A stretch of 6,890 bases of DNA from JBIQLO01 sp044464175 (GTDB lineage: Bacteria; Planctomycetota; Phycisphaerae; Tepidisphaerales; Tepidisphaeraceae): positions 1 through 6,890 of the forward strand of contig JBIQLO010000205.1 in the NCBI GenBank assembly GCA_044464175.1, given 5' to 3'. Positions 1 through 5,123 of the stretch are shown here, piece by piece. A program made the position numbers and the translations under genes. Numbering within the stretch: position 1 is the first letter of the stretch; every line of letters starts with the position of its first letter. The notes below the pieces were generated by a model that saw nothing but the letters and a program-made list of their open reading frames with translations, was not told where the DNA came from and made no database searches.

Positions 1-18
1 CGCAGTATGCTGCGGGCC
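1..18. repeat. GGTCCGC-type palindromic unit, cut by the window edge
   Basis: The window opens inside an inverted repeat: CGCAG, a TATG loop, then CTGCG followed by GGCC. It has the same arms and loop size as the unit at 50-75, so I read it as the right-hand part of another copy whose left GGTC lies outside the window. A second small stem follows directly (GGGCC at about 14-18 pairing with GGCCC at 26-30). Without upstream sequence it cannot be told whether this also ends a neighbouring transcript. Confidence 0.5.
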
Positions 19-49
19 TTTGGGCGGCCCGGCCTCCCTTGCGCCAACT

Positions 50-75
50 GGTCCGCAGCGTACTGCGGACCCTAC
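50..75 (+). repeat. GGTCCGC palindromic repeat unit, + orientation
   Basis: GGTCCGCAG (50-58), loop CGTA, CTGCGGACC (63-71) form a perfect 9-bp stem, followed by CTAC (72-75). The CTAC flank is on the right only, which gives the unit an orientation. Related units are at 213-239, 261-286, 3769-3842, 5009-5029 and 5331-5347. No T-tract follows the stem closely enough for a convincing intrinsic terminator. Confidence 0.85.
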
Positions 76-153
76 AACTTTCTTTCCCTCCGGGACGTCT
101 TTTTTCCGCTCCGGCGCTTCTTTTTTTTGCTCTGAGACGTCTTTTTTCTCCTC
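70..153. repeat. 21-bp pyrimidine-rich tandem repeat, three clear copies plus a degenerate one
   Basis: Three consecutive 21-bp units at 91-111, 112-132 and 133-153 share the plan (C/T)GxGACGTC, a T6-T8 run, then a C-rich end in CTC. Copies 1 and 3 match at 17 of 21 positions, and copies 1 and 2 at 16 of 21. A weaker copy (13 of 21 against copy 1) lies at 70-90. Because 21 is a multiple of three, the repeat reads as a heptapeptide repeat rich in Ser and Phe in one frame, but the surrounding frame is made of unrelated repeats and is not gene-like. The role is unknown. Confidence 0.75.
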
Positions 154-181
154 CGGCCCGCGCGGCGGGGGAAATTTGATG

Positions 182-207
182 AACCACGAAGGCACGAAGA
201 CTCGAAG
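182..207 (+). repeat. CACGAAGG octamer array, left arm of an inverted pair
   Basis: Three successive degenerate octamers (CACGAAGG, CACGAAGA, CTCGAAGA) follow AAC. The reverse complement of 325-350 matches this 26-bp stretch at 23 of 26 positions, so the two arrays form an inverted repeat around about 117 bases that hold two GGTCCGC palindromes and a heptamer array. I recall this word from many environmental bacterial genomes, but that is memory and not a search. Confidence 0.8.
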
Positions 208-212
208 AAGTG

Positions 213-239
213 GTAGGGTCCGCAGTCCCCTGCGGACCA
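213..239 (-). repeat. GGTCCGC palindromic repeat unit, - orientation
   Basis: GTAG (213-216), GGTCCGCAG (217-225), loop TCCC, CTGCGGACC (230-238). The stem is perfect over 9 bp. The GTAG flank is on the left only, so this unit is the mirror orientation of the one at 50-75. Confidence 0.85.
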
Positions 240-260
240 CTCGGCGCAAGAAAGGTCTGG

Positions 261-286
261 TGGTCCGCACGGGGTGCGGACCCTAC
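261..286 (+). repeat. GGTCCGC palindromic repeat unit, + orientation
   Basis: T, GGTCCGCAC (262-270), loop GGG, GTGCGGACC (274-282), CTAC (283-286). The inner arm pair is CAC/GTG instead of CAG/CTG, so the change is compensated on both sides and the stem stays perfect. That argues for selection or copying of the folded structure. Confidence 0.85.
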
Positions 287-303
287 ACCGCTAACGCCCC
301 TGC

Positions 304-324
304 AATCCAAAATCCAAAATTCCC
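304..324. repeat. AATCCAA heptamer tandem array
   Basis: Two identical AATCCAA heptamers (304-310, 311-317) are followed by a degenerate third (AATTCCC). It lies in gene-free DNA and belongs to the period-7 word arrays found between genes throughout this window. Confidence 0.65.
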
Positions 325-350
325 CTTCGTGCCTTCGTGTCTTCGTGGTT
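325..350 (-). repeat. CACGAAGG octamer array, right arm of the inverted pair
   Basis: CTTCGTGC, CTTCGTGT and CTTCGTGG in tandem, then TT. The reverse complement matches 182-207 at 23 of 26 positions. Confidence 0.8.
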
Positions 351-376
351 ATTCAGGCCCCCAGCCCCCCAAACAA

Positions 377-397
377 CCAATAACAAATAACAAATAC
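377..397 (+). repeat. CAAATAA heptamer tandem array
   Basis: CCAATAA, CAAATAA, CAAATAC: three heptamers in exact register. The same word occurs in the opposite orientation at 1853-1866. It sits 55 bases upstream of the fliN-type gene. Its low GC could ease melting, but no -35/-10 pair is convincing here. Confidence 0.7.
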
Positions 398-451
398 CCC
401 CATCTTGCCATTCGGGCGATCCGGCCGATAATGCCATAGAGCCGTATTCGT

Positions 452-775
452 ATGCCTTTGGTCCGAACCAACCTCAATCCCCCGCCCCAGGGGGAGGCGC
501 CGGGCGATGACCTGAAGCGCATTCTCCACCTGGAGGTGCCGGTCATCGTCAAGCTGGCCCAGCGCCGGCTGACCCTCTCGGAGGTGATGCGCTTCGGCGT
601 GGGGGCGATCATCGAGTTTTCCAAGAGCAGCGAGGAGCCGCTGGAATTGCTCATCAACAACAAGCCGATCGCCCTGGGGGATGCGGTGAAGGTGGGGGAG
701 AACTTCGGCCTGCGCCTCACCCAGATCGGGGACGTCCGCGAGCTGATCGCCGCCCTGGGGCCCCAGCGGCGGTGA
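452..775 (+). CDS. fliN: FliN/SpoA-domain flagellar motor switch protein
   Basis: 107 residues. From about residue 24 to 93 it reads as a standard SpoA (FliN/FliM C-terminal) domain: ILHLEVPVIVKLAQRRLTLS, a glycine-containing turn (GVGAIIEF, 49-56), then LLINNKPIALGD and VGENFGLRLTQI (81-92), the typical ending. In the family this domain builds the flagellar C-ring with FliM and FliG and helps switch rotation; YscQ/SctQ-type secretion proteins share the fold. The protein is a little shorter than usual FliN, with only a roughly 20-residue Pro-rich tail in front of the domain. No Shine-Dalgarno site precedes the ATG, but no other in-frame start fits better. It stands alone with no flagellar neighbour, so either a scattered flagellar regulon or a non-flagellar SpoA role is possible. 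Family assignment is firm; flagellar use is inference. Confidence 0.87.
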   Translation: MPLVRTNLNPPPQGEAPGDDLKRILHLEVPVIVKLAQRRLTLSEVMRFGVGAIIEFSKSSEEPLELLINNKPIALGDAVKVGENFGLRLTQIGDVRELIAALGPQRR

Positions 776-778
776 GTC

Positions 779-822
779 ATGGTAAATGGAAAAGGGGAAT
801 CCGGGCCTTCCCATTTTCCATT
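779..822. terminator. Long hairpin between convergent genes, likely bidirectional terminator
   Basis: AATGGAAAAGGGGAA (785-799) pairs with TTCCCATTTTCCATT (808-822) over 15 bp with one mismatch, around an 8-base loop. It fills most of the 52-base gap between the fliN-type stop (775) and the stop of the minus-strand gene (828). There is no clean T-run after the stem, though the right arm is T-rich and the left arm is A-rich for the other strand. Both arms are heptamer arrays (ATGGTAA, ATGGAAA, AGGGGAA from 779; mirror words from 808). Terminator function is inferred from position and pairing. Confidence 0.55.
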
Positions 823-827
823 GACGC

Positions 828-1787
828 TCACACCACCTCCGCCCCCTCCGGTTTGGCCGGTTCGGGGGGCAGCGGGTTGTCCACCGGCTCATCCCCCATC
901 ATCCGGTCCACCTGGCTGTTGAGCTCGGCCCCGATCAGCAGCACCACCGAGTCGATGTAGAACAGCAGCAGCAGCACCGCCACCCCCCCGACGGTGCCGT
1001 AGGTTTCGTTGTAGCGCCCGAACTTGTCGATGTAGACGCGAAAGAGAATCCCCAAAAGAATCCAGACCGCCACGCAGAAGATCGCCCCCGGGGCGATCAC
1101 ATGCTTGCGCGGCTTGTTCATGTGCGGGCCGTAGTAGTAGAGGATCGCCACCACCCCGACCAGCAGCGCCAGGGCGATGATGTAGCGCAGGACCTCCCAG
1201 ACGATCAAAAAGGGCAGGAGGTAGTGGAGCGCCGGGTGCTTGTTCAGCCACCACTGCAGGAACTTGGTGATGAGCGTCCCGATCGGCAGGAGGATCAGCA
1301 CCGCCAGGATCATGACGGCGATGATGACGGTCAGCACGATCGCCAGGAGGCGCTGGCGGATGAAGGAGCGCGGGTGCTTCACCTCGTAGGCGATGTCCAA
1401 GGCGCTGATCGTGGCGTTCATCCCCCCGCTGGCCCCCCAGATGGTGACGATCAGCCCGATGCTGAAGAGCCCGGCCGGGGGGTTGTTCAGCAGCTGGTCC
1501 ACCTTGGGCCCGATGTTGGCCCAGAGGGTGTCGGCGGCGGTATGGGGCAGCTGGTAGACCGCCCAGGCCGTCCAGTGCTTGGCCGACGCCTTCCAGCTGT
1601 CGGGCAGGTAGGGGACCAGGGCCATGAGCATCAGGAAGAAGGGAAAGATCGCAAAGAGCCAGGAGTAGGCCGTGGCCGAGGCCCAGGTGAAGACGTTGTC
1701 GCCGCTGGTCTCGTTCCAGACGCTCAGGAGGAATTTCCAGACGCCCTGTTTTTTGACCGCCGTCGAAAAGTCGCGCCATCGAGCCAT
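828..1787 (-). CDS. YihY/RBN (BrkB)-family inner membrane protein
   Basis: 319 residues, a usual family length. About six membrane helices can be seen near residues 35-60, 105-120, 145-170, 190-217, 229-250 and 264-287. Family signatures are ASATAYSWLFAIFPFF (37-52), WGASGGMNATISALDIAYEV (117-136) and the C-terminal block GRYNETYGTVGGVAVLLLLF (257-276) ending in IGAELN (285-290). The family was once mislabelled ribonuclease BN. It is an integral membrane protein of uncertain function, with transport suggested in some members. A Pro-rich, acidic cytoplasmic-type tail follows residue 297. The ATG has no clear Shine-Dalgarno site; no better upstream start is seen. It is divergent from the oxidoreductase gene and convergent with fliN, so it is probably a single-gene transcript. 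Confidence 0.88.
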   Translation of the reverse strand: MARWRDFSTAVKKQGVWKFLLSVWNETSGDNVFTWASATAYSWLFAIFPFFLMLMALVPYLPDSWKASAKHWTAWAVYQLPHTAADTLWANIGPKVDQLLNNPPAGLFSIGLIVTIWGASGGMNATISALDIAYEVKHPRSFIRQRLLAIVLTVIIAVMILAVLILLPIGTLITKFLQWWLNKHPALHYLLPFLIVWEVLRYIIALALLVGVVAILYYYGPHMNKPRKHVIAPGAIFCVAVWILLGILFRVYIDKFGRYNETYGTVGGVAVLLLLFYIDSVVLLIGAELNSQVDRMMGDEPVDNPLPPEPAKPEGAEVV

Positions 1788-1852
1788 GGCGGCATTGTGC
1801 CGGGAGCCGGGGCCTTTTGTCTACGCCCTTCCTGGCATGGATCGCTTGTGGC

Positions 1853-1873
1853 TTGTTATTTGTTACTTGCGGG
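1853..1873 (-). repeat. CAAATAA-family heptamer array, reverse orientation
   Basis: TTGTTAT and TTGTTAC, with a degenerate TTGCGGG after them, are the reverse complement of the word repeated at 377-397. They lie in the 206-base space between the divergent YihY-type and oxidoreductase genes. I see no convincing promoter in that space in either direction. Confidence 0.6.
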
Positions 1874-1913
1874 CTTCTGACCAATAAAAGGGAATTTGGC
1901 GAGCAACCCGCAA

Positions 1914-1927
1914 CCAGTGACCAGTGA
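1914..1927 (+). repeat. CCAGTGA heptamer direct repeat
   Basis: Two perfect CCAGTGA copies, adjacent, 67 bases before the oxidoreductase start. A two-copy direct repeat could be an operator half-site pair, but since every other gap in this window carries a period-7 word of its own, repeat expansion is the simpler reading. Confidence 0.55.
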
Positions 1928-1982
1928 CCCTGCCCATTGGACAAGAGGCCCACCCCGCCGTATTCTCGCCCTCCAACACAAC

Positions 1983-1987
1983 AGGAG
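1983..1987 (+). promoter_or_regulatory. Ribosome binding site deciding the oxidoreductase start
   Basis: AGGAG with a 6-base gap to the ATG at 1994. The frame stays open upstream to a TTG at 1937, but that would add 19 residues unlike the family in front of the MPRIVVLG beta strand. Confidence 0.85.
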
Positions 1988-1993
1988 TTTCAC

Positions 1994-2989
1994 ATGCCAC
2001 GCATCGTCGTTCTGGGCACCGCCCACGGCCACATTTTCGGCCTCGCCGACAACGCCCGCCAGAGTCCCGGCCACGAGCTGATCGGGGTGTACGACAACGA
2101 TCCCGAGCGCCTCAAGAGCGCGGCGGCCAAGATGCAGATCAAACCGCTGAATACCCTGGAGGAGGCGCTGGCCGCCCGCCCCGACCTGGCCCTGATCGGC
2201 GCCGTCCCCTCCGACCGGGTCGACCTGGCCGAGGCGGCCGTCTCGGCCGGGGCGTCGGTCCTGGTGGACAAGCCCCTGGCCCTGAGCTTCGAGGCCCTGG
2301 AGCGGCTCCAGGCGGCCGTCCGCCGCACCGGACGGACCATCTCCGTCTTCTATCCCTACCGCGGCTACCCCGAAACCCTGGCCATCCGCCGCCTCGTGCG
2401 CGAGGGGCGCATCGGCAAGATCGTGCGCATCCTGGCCACCGGCCCCCACATGCTCAACGCCGCCACCCGCCCCGCCTGGCACTGGACCCGCCGCGACAAC
2501 GGCGGCATCCTCATCGACATCGGCTCCCACTATCTGGATGCGTGCAACTGGCTCACCGGCGAATATCCCGCCGAGATCAGCGCCGCCCATGTGAACCTGG
2601 ACAACCCCGAGCATCCGGAATTCCAGGATTTCGGCCACGCCCGCCTGGTCTATCCCAGCGGGGCGACGGCCTACATCGAGGTGGACTGGTTCAGCCCCGC
2701 CACAGCGGGGTATGATACCCGCTTCTGGGTGCAGGGGACGGCCGGTAAAATCGAGCTGCGCCTGGGGAAGGAGCCCTCGCTGCGCCTCTGGACCGAATCG
2801 GTCGCCGGGGAGGCGATCGAGGTGACCGAAACCGAGAGCGGCGCCCAGTGGACCACCCGGCTCATCGCCGAACTGGCCGCCGGCCGCCCCGGCGACATCC
2901 CCCAGCAGGATGTGTGGGATGCCTCGCGGCTTTCGCTCCAGGCGTTTGAATCGGCCGAGACCCGCAAGGTGCTTCGCTGCCGCCCCTGA
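1994..2989 (+). CDS. Gfo/Idh/MocA-family NAD(P)-dependent oxidoreductase
   Basis: 331 residues. The N-terminal Rossmann fold begins with RIVVLGTAHGH (3-13), an unusual dinucleotide loop with His where the classic GxGxxG has Gly. D34 ends the second strand (GVYDND) and may bind the adenosine ribose. The family lysine is K93 in VDKPLAL, and the helix block GGILIDIGSHYLDACNWLTG (170-189) supplies the conserved D176 and H179. The C-terminal part is the mixed beta-sheet domain (GHARLVYPSGATAYIEVDWF). Such enzymes oxidise or reduce sugars, inositols or related cyclic polyols; the substrate cannot be read from the sequence. No signal peptide, so cytoplasmic. The next gene, yggS, follows 41 bases later and may be co-transcribed, with no functional link known to me. 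Confidence 0.9.
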   Translation: MPRIVVLGTAHGHIFGLADNARQSPGHELIGVYDNDPERLKSAAAKMQIKPLNTLEEALAARPDLALIGAVPSDRVDLAEAAVSAGASVLVDKPLALSFEALERLQAAVRRTGRTISVFYPYRGYPETLAIRRLVREGRIGKIVRILATGPHMLNAATRPAWHWTRRDNGGILIDIGSHYLDACNWLTGEYPAEISAAHVNLDNPEHPEFQDFGHARLVYPSGATAYIEVDWFSPATAGYDTRFWVQGTAGKIELRLGKEPSLRLWTESVAGEAIEVTETESGAQWTTRLIAELAAGRPGDIPQQDVWDASRLSLQAFESAETRKVLRCRP

Positions 2990-3017
2990 GGAGGGGCCGG
3001 CGGCGGCAACGAACGAC

Positions 3018-3023
3018 AGGAGG
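3018..3023 (+). promoter_or_regulatory. Strong ribosome binding site for GTG-started yggS
   Basis: AGGAGG, the full anti-Shine-Dalgarno complement, 7 bases before a GTG codon at 3031. It decides the non-ATG start. Confidence 0.9.
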
Positions 3024-3030
3024 TTTTTTC

Positions 3031-3801
3031 GTGGCTCAACCGACGCAGTTAGCCCAGCGGCTGGATCAGGTCCGTCAGCGCATCGCCGACGCCTGCGCCA
3101 AGGCCCGGCGTGACCCGCGCGAGGTGACGCTGGTGGCGGTCACCAAGAACGCCGCCCCCGAGCAGATCCGCCAGATCATTCAGCTGGGCGTGGGGGACCT
3201 GGGCGAAAGCCGCGTGCAGGTCCTCACCCAGCGGGCCGCCCAGCTCAACGAGTTTTACCAGCGCAAGCGCACCTTCGGCGAGGCGGGGCTCCCCCCCCAG
3301 CTCCGCTGGCACATGATCGGGCACCTGCAGCGCAACAAGGTCAAGCCGATCCTCCCCCTGGTGAGCCTGATCCACAGCGTCGACAGCCTCCGCCTGGCCG
3401 AGGAGATCGAGCAGCAGGCGGCCAAACTCGACCATCCCATCCCCGTGCTGCTGCAGGTCAACGCCGGCGAGGAGCCCAGCAAGTCCGGCGTGGCGGTCGG
3501 GGCGGCCATCCACCTGGCCGAGCAGATCGACTCCATGGCCCACCTGCAGCTCATGGGCCTGATGACCATGGCGCCCCGGTTGGACGAGCCGGACAAGGCC
3601 CGCCCCGTCTTCGCCCGCGCCCGGGAGATTTTCGAGGAGATGCGCTGGCACAAGATCGGCGGAAACCGCCTGCGCCACCTGAGCATGGGCATGAGCGGCG
3701 ATTTCGAGGCCGCCATCGCCGAGGGGTCGACCATGGTCCGCATCGGCAGCCTGCTCTTTGGCGACTCCGTAGGGTCCGATTCAGCGGAAACGGTTACCTG
3801 A
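3031..3801 (+). CDS. yggS: YggS/PROSC-family pyridoxal 5'-phosphate homeostasis protein
   Basis: 256 residues, slightly long for the family. It is an alanine-racemase-like TIM barrel. K39 in TLVAVTKN (33-40) is the expected PLP Schiff-base lysine. Further family blocks are RWHMIGHLQRNK (92-103), HSVDS (115-119), GLMTMAP (176-182) and LSMGMSGDFEAAIAEGSTMV (217-236), which holds the phosphate-binding region, followed by RIGSLLFG (237-244), where the family normally ends. Members are cytosolic, have no known enzyme activity and buffer free PLP. The last ten residues (247-256) are encoded by the left arm and loop of an inverted repeat (3769-3842), so the C-terminus looks extended by repeat sequence. 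Starts at GTG behind a strong RBS. Confidence 0.95.
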   Translation: MAQPTQLAQRLDQVRQRIADACAKARRDPREVTLVAVTKNAAPEQIRQIIQLGVGDLGESRVQVLTQRAAQLNEFYQRKRTFGEAGLPPQLRWHMIGHLQRNKVKPILPLVSLIHSVDSLRLAEEIEQQAAKLDHPIPVLLQVNAGEEPSKSGVAVGAAIHLAEQIDSMAHLQLMGLMTMAPRLDEPDKARPVFARAREIFEEMRWHKIGGNRLRHLSMGMSGDFEAAIAEGSTMVRIGSLLFGDSVGSDSAETVT

Positions 3802-3842
3802 TCGCTGGGAAAAATAACCGGGTCCGCTGAAGCGGACCCTAC
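3769..3842. repeat. Two facing GGTCCGC units forming a 28-bp imperfect hairpin over the yggS end
   Basis: Left arm 3769-3796 and right arm 3815-3842 are complementary at 25 of 28 positions, around an 18-base loop. The right arm (GGGTCCGCT, GA, AGCGGACCC, then CTAC) is itself a perfect palindrome; the left arm is a decayed copy that begins GTAGGGTCCG. The yggS stop (3799-3801) is in the loop, and the next gene starts six bases after the element. It may act as a terminator or an mRNA-stabilising structure, but there is no T-run after the stem. Confidence 0.85.
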
Positions 3843-3847
3843 GCCTC

Positions 3848-4147
3848 ATGCATCTTCCCCCCATCGACCTGTTCAACGTCTTCCGCTACCTCCTGGGCAC
3901 GGTGGCGACGATCTACGCCACGGTCGTGCTGCTCCAGTCGATGTGGGACTGGTACATCTGGCTGGCCGGAAGCGATAAATATATGGCGCTGCTGCGGCGT
4001 TATGTGATCGTCCACGCCCTGCGGCTGCGGTTCAAGACGTTCTGGGGCGATCTGATCATCAGCCTGTTGCTGTGCGTGGTCTTTTTGATTCTCTGTTACG
4101 GCCACGCGATTATCTTTGCGATTCACGCGACGTTGCATGGCGCATAA
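3848..4147 (+). CDS. Small two-helix membrane protein, unknown function
   Basis: 99 residues; I do not recognise the family. Two hydrophobic segments (about 10-38 and 66-93) are joined by a basic loop (RRYVIVHALRLRFK, 50-63), which by the positive-inside rule would be cytoplasmic, with both ends outside. Aromatic residues cluster at the end of the first helix (WDWYIW, 33-38). No Shine-Dalgarno site is seen; the ATG lies six bases after the large hairpin. Its last 11 bases overlap the start of the next gene in another frame, so the two are probably translationally coupled and may form a complex. Real because it is GC-biased like its neighbours, lies in a co-directional run, and shares the overlap. 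Confidence 0.75.
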   Translation: MHLPPIDLFNVFRYLLGTVATIYATVVLLQSMWDWYIWLAGSDKYMALLRRYVIVHALRLRFKTFWGDLIISLLLCVVFLILCYGHAIIFAIHATLHGA

Positions 4148-5012
4148 GCCCTCCCATTCCGAACCGCTCAAGGCGCTGCCCGGCGCCGCGGCCCCGGCGC
4201 GCGCCGACGGGGGGGAACGAAACCTCCCGGCCGTGCGCCAACTGCCCGACCTGCCCCGTGAGGAACTGGAGGAACTGGCCGAGCAACTGGGGCTCGACCC
4301 CCGCGCCTACCGCTCGCGGCAATACCTCATCGCCGCCATTCACGACCGCCGCCAGATGATCGCCGAGATGGACCGGGACGCCATGCTCGACGTCATCCGC
4401 TGGGGCAACCGGGTCGTGGCCATGAACGCCAGCCGCGAGCAGATCGCCCAGGAGATCGTCCGCATCCCCTCCATGCGCTTCGCCGGCCTCTCCCAGCGCG
4501 GGCTGGCGGTGCTGGGCAAACTCCGCGGCCTGGAGGTCGGCCCGGATGAGCCGGTGCCCGTGCTGATCCGCCGCCTCAAAAAGCAGGAGGGGGTCTTCAC
4601 TCGCCTCAAGCGCAAGCGCCGGGCCATGATGGGCTCGCTCATCTCGAAAATGGTCGGTGAGCAGCCTGCTCAGACCCCGCCCACACCCCTGCTCCCCGGG
4701 TCGGAGGAGGCCGCCCCGCCCCCGCGCGGCGCCAGCGTCAAGGAGGAGATCGAGGATGTCGGCGTCATCCGCGGCATCACCGGCCGGATCAAAAAGACCG
4801 CCGACAGCTACCTCAACCAGAAGCTCGACGAAATCGAGGCCCGCATCGACCGCAAACTGGATGAGATCGACCGCCGTCTGGTCGAGTGGCGCGACAAGGA
4901 AATCGCCAACCGCATCCGCATCCTCAAAATCACCCTCTGGGCCAGCGTCATCGTCGCCGCCCTCTCGCTGCTCTACTCCTACATCAAGGTCTACTTCTAC
5001 CCCCACATGTAG
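4137..5012 (+). CDS. SAP/Rho-N-like, coiled-coil, tail-anchored membrane protein of unknown function
   Basis: 291 residues from the ATG at 4137, which overlaps the previous gene by 11 bases. Residues 35-72 (LPDLPREELEELAEQLGLDP and on to LIAAI) look like a SAP/Rho-N/LEM-type helix-extended-helix motif. Residues 79-150 hold further similar segments (GLSQRGLAVLGKLRGLEV, then LIRRLKK), and a basic patch follows (RLKRKRR, 156-162). A Pro-rich linker (174-198) leads to a charged helix (220-262) with an 11-residue near-repeat (KLDEIEARIDR / KLDEIDRRLVE), then one membrane helix (263-285) and a six-residue end. This predicts a cytoplasmic domain held to the membrane by its tail. SAP-like motifs bind nucleic acid or protein in known families; that role here is inference. 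The TAG stop comes from the flank of a GGTCCGC repeat. Confidence 0.8.
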   Translation: MAHKPSHSEPLKALPGAAAPARADGGERNLPAVRQLPDLPREELEELAEQLGLDPRAYRSRQYLIAAIHDRRQMIAEMDRDAMLDVIRWGNRVVAMNASREQIAQEIVRIPSMRFAGLSQRGLAVLGKLRGLEVGPDEPVPVLIRRLKKQEGVFTRLKRKRRAMMGSLISKMVGEQPAQTPPTPLLPGSEEAAPPPRGASVKEEIEDVGVIRGITGRIKKTADSYLNQKLDEIEARIDRKLDEIDRRLVEWRDKEIANRIRILKITLWASVIVAALSLLYSYIKVYFYPHM

Positions 5013-5029
5013 GGTCCGCCCCGCGGACC
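5009..5029 (-). repeat. GGTCCGC palindromic unit overlapping a stop codon
   Basis: GTAG (5009-5012), GGTCCGC (5013-5019), loop CCC, GCGGACC (5023-5029). The TAG stop of the 291-residue gene (5010-5012) is part of the GTAG flank of the element. Orientation is the same as the unit at 213-239. Confidence 0.85.
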
Positions 5030-5082
5030 ATTTGCCGGTTCAGACGGCGGAGCATATGCCAAAACCCACCCGGTGTCCGTAA

Positions 5083-5108
5083 CGATCTTTCAAACCTTTT
5101 GAAGATCG
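5083..5108. other. Hairpin between two + strand genes
   Basis: CGATCTT (5083-5089) plus CAAA after a bulged T pairs with TTTGAAGATCG (5098-5108) around a three-base loop. It has 11 pairs and one bulge. No T-run follows, so termination is uncertain. It may instead be part of the leader of the gene starting at 5124, 15 bases downstream. The rest of 5030-5120 shows nothing else. Confidence 0.4.
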
Positions 5109-5123
5109 GGATAATTCCAATTG

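Noticed and set aside
20..439. Open frame of 139 codons on the + strand with a Ser/Phe heptapeptide repeat
   Set aside because: Its whole length is translated palindromes, octamers, heptamers and the 21-bp repeat; no domain or codon bias typical of the neighbours, and no RBS.
1..450. CRISPR array suggested by repeated palindromes with spacers
   Set aside because: Repeat units differ in sequence, orientation and spacing; there are no constant 25-40-base repeats with equal spacers and no cas gene.
1101..1880. Long + strand frame opposite the YihY-type gene
   Set aside because: Highly charged, His/Asp/Gly-rich translation typical of the antisense of GC-rich coding DNA; the minus-strand frame carries clear family motifs.
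1937..1993. Upstream TTG start adding 19 residues to the oxidoreductase
   Set aside because: The added residues are Pro-rich and unlike the family, while AGGAG lies at the right distance from the ATG at 1994.
2695..2710. CCCCGC/GCGGGG hairpin inside the oxidoreductase gene
   Set aside because: A six-base stem in GC-rich coding sequence is expected by chance and is not related to the repeat families.
4110..5006. Minus-strand frame of 298 codons opposite the SAP-like gene
   Set aside because: Asp/Gly/Leu-rich shadow frame; the plus-strand frame has organised linker, charged helix and membrane anchor and overlaps the preceding gene as in an operon.
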